Below are positions 7,325 to 16,282 of a stretch of 64,000 nucleotides of DNA, piece by piece. Within the stretch, counting starts at the first letter, position 1, and each line of letters opens with the position of its first letter. Source of the DNA: Streptomyces sp. CB02058 (GTDB lineage Bacteria; Actinomycetota; Actinomycetes; Streptomycetales; Streptomycetaceae); assembly GCF_001905505.1 (NCBI RefSeq), contig NZ_LIPG01000005.1:372001-436000 (forward strand), read 5' to 3'. The position numbers and the translations under genes are program-made. A model generated the notes under the pieces. It ran no database searches and was not told the DNA's origin. It saw only the letters and a list, made by a program, of their open reading frames with translations.

Positions 7325-8937
7325 TGGCGGCCACTGGATCCGAGAAGCAAGGGGGCGACGGCGTGAAGAGTTTCTACGTATCGACCCCCATCTACTACGT
7401 CAACGACGCTCCTCACCTGGGCCACGCCTACACGACCGTCGCAGGCGACGTGCTCACCCGCTGGCACCGCCAGCGGGGCGAGAAGGTGTGGTACCTCACC
7501 GGCACGGACGAGCACGGTCAGAAGATCATGCGCACGGCCGAGGCGAACAACGTCACGCCCCAGGCCTGGTGCGACAAGCTCGTCGAGGAGGCGTGGAAGC
7601 CCCTCTGGGAGCATCTGAACATCGCGAACGACGACTTCATCCGGACGACGGAGAAGCGGCACACGGACCGTGTGCAGGAGTTCGTGCAGGACCTGTACGA
7701 CAAGGAGCAGATCTACAAGGGCGGGTACGAGGGCCCGTACTGCGTGGGCTGCGAGGAGTACAAGCTGCCCGGCGACCTCATCGAGGCCGAGGACGGCACG
7801 AAGCTCTGCCCGATCCACAAGAAGCCGGTGGAGCTCCTCAAGGAGGAGAACTACTTCTTCAAGCTGAGCGAGTACGGCCCGAAGCTGCTGGAGTTCTACG
7901 CGGCCAACCCCGGCTTCATCCAGCCCGAGTCGGCCCGTAACGAGGTCGTCAACTTCGTCACCCAGGGCCTCCAGGACCTGTCGATCTCGCGCTCGACCTT
8001 CGACTGGGGCGTCCCCGTGCCGTGGGACGAGAAGCACGTCATCTACGTGTGGGTCGACGCGCTGCTCAACTACGCGACTGCGGTCGGCTACGGTGCCAAC
8101 CAGGAGAAGTTCGACAGCACCTTCCCGGCGAACGTGCACCTGGTCGGCAAGGACATCCTGCGTTTCCACGCGGTGATCTGGCCGGCGATGCTGATGGCGC
8201 AGGGCCTGCCGCTCCCCGGCAAGGTCGCGGCGAACGGCTGGCTGATGGTCGGCGGCGAGAAGATGTCCAAGTCGAACCTGACGGGCATCAAGCCGCAGGA
8301 TCTGACCTCGCACTTCGGCGTGGACGCCTACCGCTGGTACTTCCTGCGGGCCATCGCGTTCGGCAGCGACGGCTCGTTCTCCTGGGAGGACTTCAGCGCC
8401 CGCTACACCTCCGAGCTGGCCAACGACTACGGCAACCTCGCCTCGCGCGTCGCGGCCATGGTCGGCAAGTACTTCGGCGGTGCGCTCCCGGAGGCCACGG
8501 CCGCCGGTGACGCGGAGCGGGCGGTCCAGGAGGGCCTGGCGAAGGCCGTGGCCACGGCCGACGCGAAGATCGGCGAGGAGCTCGACTTCCAGGCAGGCAT
8601 CCTGGCGATCTTCGACTTCGTGAAGCAGGTCAACGGCTACATCACGGAGCAGGAGCCCTGGAAGGTCGCCAAGGACACGTCGTCGGAGGGCCAGGCCAGG
8701 CTCGCGACCATCCTGTACACGGCGGCCGAGTCGCTGCGCGGTGTCGCGGTCCTGCTGAACTCCGTGATGCCCGACACCTCGCAGAAGCTGTGGGAGTCCC
8801 TCGGCGCCGAGGCGTCGCTGGGCGCCCTGGCCGACCAGCGGGTGCAGGACGCGGGCGACTGGGGCAGGCTGCCCGTCGGCGCGACGGTGACGAAGGGCGC
8901 GGTGCTGTTCCCGCGTCTGGAGGAGAAGCCCGCGTAA
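7324..8937 (+). CDS. metG: Methionyl-tRNA synthetase
   Basis: Charges tRNA-Met with methionine in the cytoplasm. The product is 537 aa, a normal length for actinobacterial MetRS without the C-terminal dimerisation domain. The class I signatures are HLGH near residue 36 and KMSKSN near residue 315. A zinc-knuckle-like insertion, YCVGCEEYK, lies in the connective domain. The start MAATGSEKQG lacks a ribosome site and is close to a TAGGAT box; a GTG at 7363 (reading KSFYVSTPIYY) is the alternative but would cut the N-terminus close to the Rossmann core. A strong hairpin follows the stop. Confidence 0.97.
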   Translation: MAATGSEKQGGDGVKSFYVSTPIYYVNDAPHLGHAYTTVAGDVLTRWHRQRGEKVWYLTGTDEHGQKIMRTAEANNVTPQAWCDKLVEEAWKPLWEHLNIANDDFIRTTEKRHTDRVQEFVQDLYDKEQIYKGGYEGPYCVGCEEYKLPGDLIEAEDGTKLCPIHKKPVELLKEENYFFKLSEYGPKLLEFYAANPGFIQPESARNEVVNFVTQGLQDLSISRSTFDWGVPVPWDEKHVIYVWVDALLNYATAVGYGANQEKFDSTFPANVHLVGKDILRFHAVIWPAMLMAQGLPLPGKVAANGWLMVGGEKMSKSNLTGIKPQDLTSHFGVDAYRWYFLRAIAFGSDGSFSWEDFSARYTSELANDYGNLASRVAAMVGKYFGGALPEATAAGDAERAVQEGLAKAVATADAKIGEELDFQAGILAIFDFVKQVNGYITEQEPWKVAKDTSSEGQARLATILYTAAESLRGVAVLLNSVMPDTSQKLWESLGAEASLGALADQRVQDAGDWGRLPVGATVTKGAVLFPRLEEKPA

Positions 8938-8956
8938 GCGGCGTACGCACGCACGG

Positions 8957-8995
8957 AGGAGCCCGGACCCCGATCACTTCGGGGCCCGGGCTCCT
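8957..8995. terminator. Terminator hairpin between metG and the L,D-transpeptidase-like gene
   Basis: AGGAGCCCGG pairs with CCGGGCTCCT, with an inner CCCCGA/TCGGGG pairing. It lies between two convergent genes, 20 bases after the metG stop, and can serve both strands. Confidence 0.75.
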
Positions 8996-9016
8996 TCATG
9001 TGGTCCTCTGCGCGTC

Positions 9017-9766
9017 TCACCGGGCGAGCGACGCGGCGTCCCCCATCACGACCACCGGTTCCTTCTCCGGGTCCAGGGTGAGCAACAGCTCCCGCATCCT
9101 GTCCTCGGTCACCGAGACACAGGCCTGGGTGGGGCCGCCGTGGTCCACATGGATCCAGATCCCTCCGCCCCTCTCCCCGCCGAGCGGCCGGGTGCGGTCC
9201 AGCGGGCTCGTGCCCGGGGCGCGGTTGTAGTTGATCGCGACCACGTAGTCGAAGGAGCCTTCGAGGGGCTCCCCCAGGAAGCCCTCACCGCTCACCGCGA
9301 AGCGGGACTCCTCGTCGTAGGGGAGCAGCGCGCCTGGGTCGGGCAGCCGGCCGCCCGCGTCGGTGAGGCCGAAGACCCCGACGGGCGAGCGGAGGTCACC
9401 GGCGAGATGGTGGTCCGTCCAGCCCTCCATGCCGTTGTGCGCGGGCCAGGGGCCCGCCCCGGGTCTCCAGCCCCTCGCGGGGTCGTCGCGGCTGTAGAGG
9501 ACGACCGTGGAGCGGTTGGAGTCGGGGCCCGCGCCCGTCACCACGACGGCCTGCCGTGCGGTGGCCGGGATCTGCGCCCTGGTCTCGGGTCCGAGTGCCG
9601 GAATCTCCGCGGGAGGGACGACGGGCTCGACCGTACGGGTGGCCGTCGACTCGGGCCCGCCCGCACCGCGGGGCGTGGAGGCGGTCCGCACGGCACCCGC
9701 GGAGCAGCCGATGACCAGGACGAACAGGATGACGAGAAGGACGTACGGGCGACGCAGGACGGACAC
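9017..9766 (-). CDS. Exported L,D-transpeptidase (YkuD)-like protein
   Basis: The product is 249 aa. An uncleaved or lipoprotein-like signal spans residues 5-25 (VLLVILFVLVIGCSAG; the Cys after IG could be a lipobox, but the context is not ideal). The C-terminal half resembles the L,D-transpeptidase/ErfK catalytic domain, with IWIHVDHGGPTQACVSV supplying the His, Gly and Cys of the active-site pattern; the family's HGC motif is altered here to a longer spacing. The likely role is peptidoglycan cross-linking or murein modification at the cell surface, but activity is not certain. I chose the GTG at 9766 for GAGGAG 9 bases upstream. Confidence 0.72.
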   Translation of the reverse strand: MSVLRRPYVLLVILFVLVIGCSAGAVRTASTPRGAGGPESTATRTVEPVVPPAEIPALGPETRAQIPATARQAVVVTGAGPDSNRSTVVLYSRDDPARGWRPGAGPWPAHNGMEGWTDHHLAGDLRSPVGVFGLTDAGGRLPDPGALLPYDEESRFAVSGEGFLGEPLEGSFDYVVAINYNRAPGTSPLDRTRPLGGERGGGIWIHVDHGGPTQACVSVTEDRMRELLLTLDPEKEPVVVMGDAASLAR

Positions 9767-9923
9767 GGTGCGCAACTCCTCGGTGGCGGGGCTGACGGGC
9801 GCTTCAGGTGCCAGTCTTTGCCGGGCCCGGCGGCGCCCAACCTGAACCCGGGGCCATCCGGATGTACCCGGTCCGTGTACCCCGGCTACCGGAACTTCCT
9901 CGCGGTCCACCCGTACGCAGGCA

Positions 9924-9956
9924 AAGGGCCCGGAACCGTGGTGGTTCCGGGCCCTT
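9924..9956. terminator. Terminator hairpin after the intradiol dioxygenase-like gene
   Basis: Perfect 14-bp stem, AAGGGCCCGGAACC / GGTTCCGGGCCCTT, with a 5-base loop, 39 bases downstream of the minus-strand stop codon. Confidence 0.8.
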
Positions 9957-9995
9957 CACCGGGGGGGCGCATACGGCCGTGTCCGAGGGCTGTCC

Positions 9996-10937
9996 CTAGA
10001 GGTCCGTGCCGTCGTGGGTCTCGTCGGGGTCGACGCCCATCGTGATCGAGCCGGTCACTCCGCGCGCCATCCTCCCCTTGCGGTAGGAGAGTTTCAGCAG
10101 CCCGCCCGTCACCCCGCTCTGGTCGTAGATGGTGTCCTCGGTGAGCGTGGTGCGGGTGGTGGTGCTCGTCGAGTACGGCTCCTCCTTCGCGGAGTCGAGC
10201 ACCGCCGACTCGGCGAAGAAGAACTGCCCGGTGTGGCAGGTGTGCCCGCCCTCGTAGCCGGCGTCGGTCATCTTCCCGCCGACGTGCACCTTGGTGTGGA
10301 TGTGCACGGCACGGCCCTGGTACCAGCCCGGGAAGACCGTCGTGAACTCCACGTACCCGTGCTTGTCGGTGAGCTGGGTGCCCCGGAGGTAGCGCTCGTC
10401 GTCGGTGGGCTCGCTGTGTCCCCCGCCGCCTCCGGTGCCGCCGGACGGAGGCGTCCCGGTGGGGGTCCCGCTCGGCGCGTCCGTGGGTACGCCGGTGGGC
10501 GCGTCCGTCGGGGCGCCGCTGGGCGGGGTGCCGCCGCCGGGGCCGCCCTGGCTCATGCTCTCGTAGCCGGAGTAGATCCCCAGCGCGTCGCAGTGCCAGA
10601 TGTCCACGGCCGCCTTCTTCAGCGGCTTGCAGGTGTCGGAGTCGATCACCTTGAGGCGGAGGGTCAGCGGGATGCCCTCCTTGTCCTCGGTGATGTCCTT
10701 CCGGATCTTGTCGGCGTCGATGTAGTACGGGCCCTCGGTGGTCTCCGAGGTCAGCCGGTAGCAGGTCTCGCCCTGTCCGGCGGTCCCACCGGACGCCGTG
10801 CTCTTCTCCTCGTCCGCCGAGGCGGTGGCGACGACGCCCGCCCCGACTCCGGCGGCGGCGACGACCGCTCCACCGGCCATGATCACCCTGCGCCGGGTCA
10901 CGTCCTTCTTGTGTGCGGGTCCCTGATTGTTTGTCAT
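9996..10937 (-). CDS. Tat-exported intradiol ring-cleavage dioxygenase-like protein
   Basis: The product is 313 aa. A twin-arginine signal, TRRRVIMAGGAVVAAAG, lies near residue 14, so the protein should be exported folded. The dioxygenase fold is recognised from TSETTEGPYYID, AAVDIWHCDALGIYSGY and FPGWYQGRAVHIHTKV, which supply candidate Tyr/Tyr/His/His ligands for non-haem Fe(III). A Pro/Thr/Gly-rich insert of about 50 residues interrupts the domain after the DIWHCD segment. Intracellular relatives cleave catechol or protocatechuate; the exported actinobacterial group has no settled substrate. The start has no ribosome site, and a TAGTCT box lies 8 bases upstream. Confidence 0.82.
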   Translation of the reverse strand: MTNNQGPAHKKDVTRRRVIMAGGAVVAAAGVGAGVVATASADEEKSTASGGTAGQGETCYRLTSETTEGPYYIDADKIRKDITEDKEGIPLTLRLKVIDSDTCKPLKKAAVDIWHCDALGIYSGYESMSQGGPGGGTPPSGAPTDAPTGVPTDAPSGTPTGTPPSGGTGGGGGHSEPTDDERYLRGTQLTDKHGYVEFTTVFPGWYQGRAVHIHTKVHVGGKMTDAGYEGGHTCHTGQFFFAESAVLDSAKEEPYSTSTTTRTTLTEDTIYDQSGVTGGLLKLSYRKGRMARGVTGSITMGVDPDETHDGTDL

Positions 10938-11029
10938 GAACCGGGAGACTAGGCAGCCCGGCTGGCAGGAACATGGGTGCCGGCTGTGCGTTCCTGTGCG
11001 CCTGCCGCGACCAGGGCGGCAGGAACGAG

Positions 11030-11063
11030 AACAGTCCCCCGGCCGGGCGGCCGGGGGACTGTT
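11030..11063. terminator. Terminator hairpin after aspS
   Basis: Perfect 15-bp stem, AACAGTCCCCCGGCC / GGCCGGGGGACTGTT, with a 4-base loop. It lies 25 bases beyond the aspS stop, and its 3' arm overlaps the first three bases of the parS-like site. Confidence 0.85.
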
Positions 11064-11074
11064 TCACGTGGAAC
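11061..11074. other. parS: parS-like ParB site, one mismatch
   Basis: GTTTCACGTGGAAC differs from the Streptomyces parS palindrome GTTTCACGTGAAAC at one position. It lies in the gap downstream of aspS, fused to the terminator hairpin. Confidence 0.65.
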
Positions 11075-11088
11075 CGAAGCGGAACCGC

Positions 11089-12906
11089 TTACTTCGCGCC
11101 GGTGTCCCGCGCGACCGAGTCCTTGGCCTCGGCCTTGTCCTTCGCCGCCGCGACGGGCTTGCGAAGCTGGATGTTCAGCTCACGCAGGCGGGTCTCGTCC
11201 AGCACGGTCGGGGCACCCATCATCAGGTCCTGGGCGTTGCCGTTGAGCGGGAAGGCGATCGTCTCGCGGATGTTGGGCTCGTCGGCGAGCAGCATCACGA
11301 TGCGGTCGACGCCCGGGGCGATGCCACCGTGCGGCGGCGCGCCGAGGCGGAAGGCGCGCAGCATGCCCGCGAACTCGTGCTCGACGGTCTCGCGGTCGTA
11401 ACCGGCGATCTCGAAGGCCTTGAGCATCAGCTCGGGCTCGTGGTTGCGGATGGCGCCGGAGGACAGCTCGATGCCGTTGCAGACGATGTCGTACTGCCAG
11501 GCCAGGATGTCCAGCGGGTCCTTCGTCTCCAGGTCCTCCAGGCCGCCCTGGGGCATCGAGAAGGGGTTGTGCGAGAAGTCGATCTTGCCGGTCTCCTCGT
11601 CCTTCTCGTACATCGGGAAGTCGACGATCCAGCAGAAGCGGAAGACGCCGTCCTCGAAGTGACCGGCGCGCTTGGCGGCCTCGACGCGGACGACGGACAT
11701 GATCTTGGAGACCTCGTCGAACTCGCCCGCGCCGAAGAAGACCGCGTGGCCGGGGACGAGGGAGAGACGCTCGGTGAGGCTCTTGACGTCGGCCTCGGTG
11801 AGGAACTTGGCGATCGGGCCCGCCAGCGTGCCGTCCTCGCCGACGCGGACCCAGGCGAGACCCTTGGCGCCGTGCTCGACGGCGTACGCGCCGAGGCCGT
11901 CGAAGAACTTCCGGGACTGACCGGCGGTGTCCGGCACCGGCAGGGCACGGACGTGCTTGCCGGCGAACGCCTTGAACTCCGAGTCCGCGAAGATGTCGGA
12001 GATGTCGACGAGCTCCAGCTTGGCCCGCAGGTCCGGCTTGTCGTTGCCGTACTTCAGCATCGACTCGCGGAACGGGATGCGCGGGAACGGCGAGGTGACC
12101 TCGCGGCCGTTGCCGAACTCGGTGAAGAGCTCGGTCATCAGCTTCTCGATCGGCTGGAAGACGTCCTCCTGCTCCACGAACGACATCTCGACGTCGAGCT
12201 GGTAGAACTCACCCGGCGAGCGGTCGGCACGGGCGTCCTCGTCACGGAAGCACGGCGCGATCTGGAAGTAGCGGTCGAAGCCCGAGATCATCAGCAGCTG
12301 CTTGAACTGCTGCGGCGCCTGGGGGAGGGCGTAGAACTTGCCCGGGTTCAGCCGGGACGGGACCACGAAGTCACGGGCGCCCTCGGGGGAGGTCGCCGTG
12401 AGGATCGGGGTCGCCATCTCGTTGAAGCCGAGGGCCACCATCTTGGAGCGGATGGCGGCGATCACGGACGAGCGCAGCATGATGTTGCGGTGCATGCGCT
12501 CGCGGCGCAGGTCGAGGAAGCGGTACTCCAGACGCCGCTCCTCGTTGACCCCGTCCTCGGCGTTGATCGTGAAGGGCAGCGGGGCGGCCTCGCCCAGCAC
12601 CTCGACCTCGGTGACCTCGATCTCGATCTCACCGGTCGGGAGCTCCGGGTTGACGTTGTCGGCGCCGCGCGCGGAGACCTTGCCGTCGATCCGGACGACG
12701 GTCTCCTTCGTCAGCTTCGCCAGGGCGTCGTTGCCGGGGGTGCCCGGACGGGCGACGAGCTGCACCAGCCCGTAGTGGTCACGCAGATCGATGAAGAGGA
12801 TGCCGCCCAGGTCTCGGCGATTGTGCAGCCAGCCGCTCAGCCGGACGTCGGTGCCGACGTCAGAGGCGCGGAGCTCGCCGCAGGTGTGGGACCTGTACCG
12901 ATGCAT
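11089..12906 (-). CDS. aspS: Aspartyl-tRNA synthetase
   Basis: Attaches aspartate to tRNA. The product is 605 aa, the usual bacterial length. An N-terminal OB-fold anticodon-binding domain begins MHRYRSHTCGELRASD, and the class II core contains FLDLRRERMHRNI (motif 1), QIAPCFRDEDARADRSPGEF (motif 2) and APPHGGIAPGVDRIVMLL (motif 3). A bacterial GAD-type insertion lies in the middle. The start ATG at 12906 has only a weak GGATG upstream. The gene is divergent from the PP2C regulator, with 184 bases between them. Confidence 0.97.
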   Translation of the reverse strand: MHRYRSHTCGELRASDVGTDVRLSGWLHNRRDLGGILFIDLRDHYGLVQLVARPGTPGNDALAKLTKETVVRIDGKVSARGADNVNPELPTGEIEIEVTEVEVLGEAAPLPFTINAEDGVNEERRLEYRFLDLRRERMHRNIMLRSSVIAAIRSKMVALGFNEMATPILTATSPEGARDFVVPSRLNPGKFYALPQAPQQFKQLLMISGFDRYFQIAPCFRDEDARADRSPGEFYQLDVEMSFVEQEDVFQPIEKLMTELFTEFGNGREVTSPFPRIPFRESMLKYGNDKPDLRAKLELVDISDIFADSEFKAFAGKHVRALPVPDTAGQSRKFFDGLGAYAVEHGAKGLAWVRVGEDGTLAGPIAKFLTEADVKSLTERLSLVPGHAVFFGAGEFDEVSKIMSVVRVEAAKRAGHFEDGVFRFCWIVDFPMYEKDEETGKIDFSHNPFSMPQGGLEDLETKDPLDILAWQYDIVCNGIELSSGAIRNHEPELMLKAFEIAGYDRETVEHEFAGMLRAFRLGAPPHGGIAPGVDRIVMLLADEPNIRETIAFPLNGNAQDLMMGAPTVLDETRLRELNIQLRKPVAAAKDKAEAKDSVARDTGAK

Positions 12907-13090
12907 CGTCGTTCATCCAGTCTTCGCGGTCGGGGTGGATTGACACCCCAGGCTACCGCCCGTAGGGGCACGACTTCATTGCCATTGACCCCGGGGACCC
13001 GTCCGGGACGCGTGTACGGACCCCCGCGGCGGCTGCCGTGCGGTCGCCCCTCGGTGGCGTCACAGGAGAACTTCTTCCTAAAGTGGGGCA

Positions 13091-15214
13091 ATGCGCACCG
13101 AGGAGATCCTGGTCGCGATCGGGACCGGAATGTTCAGCTGGGACAGCTCGACAGGCCGGATCACGCTCGACGCCGAGGCGGCCCGGCTGCTCGGACTGCC
13201 CGCCGAGCCCGCGACCCGTCCCGGTGCGGAGGTGCGCCCCCGCTTCCACCCGGCCGACTGGAACGAGGTCGACGGCGTGGTGAACTTCGCGATCGCCGAG
13301 GGCACGGTGGCCGAGGCGAGGATGCGCATCCTGGACGAGGACGGGAACGTCGTACGGACCGTCCGCAGCCGCTCCAAGCCGGTCGCTGTCGACTCGCCGG
13401 GCCGCCATGTGTACGTACTGATGGGCACGCTCCAGGAGGTCGCGGAGCCCCCGGAGGCCACCGCGGCCCACACCCCGCTGACCGGCGACTGGCGCCGCTC
13501 GCGCGAGGCGTTCCTGCTGGACGCGGGCCGGGCACTGGCCGAGGCCGGGTCCACCGAGGAGGTGCTGCGGGTCGCGGGGTCGCTCTCCATGCCCGGCTTC
13601 TCCCCCGACGGGCTCGCCCTCTTCGGAGTCTCGGGCGACCGGCTGACGGTCATCGGGCACCACGGGCACAACGTCGGCGACGAGAAGCCGTTCACCTTCA
13701 TGCCGCTGGAGACCGACTATCCGGCCGCCGAGGTCGTGCGGACCGGCGAGGCCATCTACCTCTCGTCCCCGGCGCAGTACCGGAAGCGCTTCCCGACCAC
13801 CTGGCCGCTCGCCAGGGACTTCGGACGCCGGTCCTGGGCCTTTCTGCCGCTGATCGCCGCAGGGCACACCATGGGCGCCTGGATGGCCGGGTTCCGGCAC
13901 AGTGTGGCCTTCTCGCCGGACGAGCGCTCGGTCCTGACGACGGTGGCCCGGATGCTGGCGCAGGCACTGGCCCGCGCGGGGGCCGCCGAGACCGAGCGCG
14001 AGCTGTCGCTGGGCCTCCAGAAGGCCATGATGCCGTCGCTCGGCCCGGGTGTACCCGGCCTCACGGTGGCGGCGCGCTACATCCCGACAGGCGGCGGGCT
14101 CCAGGTCGGCGGCGACTGGTACGACGTGATCCCGCTGCCCAACGGCAGGATCGCCCTGGTCATCGGCGACGTACAGGGCCACGACGTGCGCGCGGCGGGG
14201 CTGATGGGCCAGCTGCGGATCGCCCTGCGCGCGTACGCCGCCGAGGGGCACCGCCCGGACGCCGTGCTCTCCCGCGCCTCACGGTTCCTGTCCGGGCTGA
14301 CCGACACCTACGACCGCGTCGAGGGCGAGGACGCGTCCGACGCGATGCGCTTCGCCACCTGCCTGTACGCGGAGGCGGACCCCGAGACCGGCACCCTCGA
14401 CGTGGCCCGGGCCGGCCACCCCGACCCGGTGGTGATCAGCGTCGACGGCACCGCGGTGATCCGGCAGACCGCGGGCGGGCTCCCCCTGGGCGTCGAGAAG
14501 GACGCCGACTACCCGACGACCCGTGTCGTCCTGGGGGCGGGAGAAACGATCATGCTGTGCACCGACGGGCTCATCGAGACCGGCGGGCACGACATGGCCA
14601 CCGGCTGGACACGGCTGCGGCCCGTCCTGGAGCAGCCGTCCGAGGATCTGGAGAAGCTCGCGGACGACCTGGTGCAGGCCGTGCACGGCCCCGGCTCGCA
14701 CCACACGACCGGTCCGCTCGTGGACCGCCGGGAGGACGACATCGCCGTCCTCGTGCTGCGGCGCGAGGGCGTGCGGACCCGCAGGACCCCCAGCCGCCGG
14801 TCGGCCATGACCATCGCCCAGGCGGAACCCGAACGCGTCGCGACGGCCCGGCAGCAGCTGCGGGAGCTGCTCCACGACTGGGCGGACCCCGAGCAGATCG
14901 ACTCGGCCGAGCTGATGGTCTCCGAGATGGCCACGAACGTGCTGGTCCACACGGACGGGGACGCGCTTCTCGTGGCGGAGGTGACCGGGGAACGCGACGA
15001 GCGGCGGCTGCGCGTCGAGGTCGCCGACGCCAGTGACGAGCTGCCGCACAAGCGGCGGCCGGGGGAGATGGCGTCCAGCGGCCGTGGGCTGGTGCTGATG
15101 GAGATGCTCGCCGACGCGTGGGGGGTGGACCCGCGGGGAGAGGGCAAGTCGATCTGGTTCGAGCTCTACGAGGCGGAGAAGCCCGAGGCCACCGGAGCCG
15201 CCGAGGGGTCATGA
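13091..15214 (+). CDS. PAS-GAF-SpoIIE (PP2C) phosphatase with C-terminal anti-sigma-like ATPase
   Basis: The product is 707 aa, a cytoplasmic signalling protein. Order of domains: PAS-like at about 1-120; GAF at about 145-300; SpoIIE/PP2C phosphatase at about 320-555, with metal-binding Asp in GGDWYD, GDVQGHD and LCTDGLIE; HATPase (RsbW/SpoIIAB-like) at about 570-690, with ELMVSEMATNVLVH and SSGRGLVLMEML. This layout is common in Streptomyces, where such proteins phosphorylate or dephosphorylate anti-anti-sigma factors. No sigma or anti-sigma gene is adjacent, so the partner is unknown. The last 6 bases overlap the convergent AI-2E-family gene. Confidence 0.9.
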   Translation: MRTEEILVAIGTGMFSWDSSTGRITLDAEAARLLGLPAEPATRPGAEVRPRFHPADWNEVDGVVNFAIAEGTVAEARMRILDEDGNVVRTVRSRSKPVAVDSPGRHVYVLMGTLQEVAEPPEATAAHTPLTGDWRRSREAFLLDAGRALAEAGSTEEVLRVAGSLSMPGFSPDGLALFGVSGDRLTVIGHHGHNVGDEKPFTFMPLETDYPAAEVVRTGEAIYLSSPAQYRKRFPTTWPLARDFGRRSWAFLPLIAAGHTMGAWMAGFRHSVAFSPDERSVLTTVARMLAQALARAGAAETERELSLGLQKAMMPSLGPGVPGLTVAARYIPTGGGLQVGGDWYDVIPLPNGRIALVIGDVQGHDVRAAGLMGQLRIALRAYAAEGHRPDAVLSRASRFLSGLTDTYDRVEGEDASDAMRFATCLYAEADPETGTLDVARAGHPDPVVISVDGTAVIRQTAGGLPLGVEKDADYPTTRVVLGAGETIMLCTDGLIETGGHDMATGWTRLRPVLEQPSEDLEKLADDLVQAVHGPGSHHTTGPLVDRREDDIAVLVLRREGVRTRRTPSRRSAMTIAQAEPERVATARQQLRELLHDWADPEQIDSAELMVSEMATNVLVHTDGDALLVAEVTGERDERRLRVEVADASDELPHKRRPGEMASSGRGLVLMEMLADAWGVDPRGEGKSIWFELYEAEKPEATGAAEGS

Positions 15215-16282
15215 TCCCTCGGGAACGCTCCCGTCGCCGTTCGCCTCGTACCCCTTGCGCAGCTCGCCGATCACCCCGAACGCGGCGGCGCACAGCGGCA
15301 CCGCGAGCAGCATCCCCAGCAGCCCCGCGACACTCGCTCCCGCGGTCAGCGCGATCATGATCATGGCGGGGTGCATCTGGACCGTACGGCTCTGGATCGC
15401 CGGCTGCAGCACATGCCCCTCCAGCACCTGGACGGCGAGGACCACGCCCAGGGCCCAGAGCGCGATCACGATGCCCCGGTCGGCGAGGGCGACCAGCACG
15501 GCGACCGCGCCGGAGATGAAGGCGCCGAGATAGGGGATGTAGGCACCGACGAAGACCAGCGCCCCCAGCCCCACCGCTCCCGGCACCCGCAGGATCAGCA
15601 GCCCCACGGTGATGCAGATCGCGTCGATCAGGGCGATGAAGGTGGTGCCGCGCATGAAGCCCTCGACGGCCTCGAAGGCCCTGCGCCCCATGGCCTCCAC
15701 GAGGTCGCCCGTGCCACGCGGGGCGAGCCGGTGGGCCAGGGCGACGGCGCGGTCGGAGTCGCGCAGGAAGAAGAAGGTCAGCAGCAGCGCGAGGACGGCG
15801 GTGGTCAGCAGCGAACCGATGAGGCTGATCCCGGTGAGCAGTCCGCCCGCCGCGCTCGCCCCGAACCTCTCGACGAGGCCCTTGGCGTTGTCCGCCAGAT
15901 CGTCCACATCGGCGACCCCTTCGATGTCGAAGTGGTCGATGACCCACTGCGCGGCGTCCTTGAGCGACTGCACGATCTGGTCGCCGGTGTCGATGAGCGC
16001 GGTGACGACGATGTAGCCGGCGCCCCCGCCCACCGCGACGAGAGCGACGCAGGTGAGCCCGGCGGACAGCGACCTGTTCACCTTGTGCGCGGTCAGCCAG
16101 CGGTGGACGGGGCCGAGCAGGGCCGTCCCCAGCAGTGCCAGCAGGACCGGGGTGACCGCCGTCTTCAGCGTGACGACCAGCCAGACGGCGACCGCCGCGA
16201 CACCGGCGACGAGAAGCATGACGCCGCACCAGGCGGCCGTCCGCCGCGCGACGTCGGGCAGGAGGGGCTTCCGGGTAGGCAC
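15209..16282 (-). CDS. AI-2E family transporter (PerM/DUF20)
   Basis: The product is 357 aa, an integral membrane protein of a family of putative exporters with about eight membrane segments. Hydrophobic segments are visible near residues 17-45 (VMLLVAGVAAVAVWLVV), 65-90, 150-185 (LIGSLLTTAVLALLLTFFF) and through 225-330. The family signature region is GTTFIALIDAICITVGLLILRVPG, followed by IPYLGAFISGAVAVLVAL. The substrate is not established for this group; some homologues act as Na+/H+ antiporters. The 3' end overlaps the convergent phosphatase gene by 6 bases. Confidence 0.88.
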   Translation of the reverse strand: MPTRKPLLPDVARRTAAWCGVMLLVAGVAAVAVWLVVTLKTAVTPVLLALLGTALLGPVHRWLTAHKVNRSLSAGLTCVALVAVGGGAGYIVVTALIDTGDQIVQSLKDAAQWVIDHFDIEGVADVDDLADNAKGLVERFGASAAGGLLTGISLIGSLLTTAVLALLLTFFFLRDSDRAVALAHRLAPRGTGDLVEAMGRRAFEAVEGFMRGTTFIALIDAICITVGLLILRVPGAVGLGALVFVGAYIPYLGAFISGAVAVLVALADRGIVIALWALGVVLAVQVLEGHVLQPAIQSRTVQMHPAMIMIALTAGASVAGLLGMLLAVPLCAAAFGVIGELRKGYEANGDGSVPEGS

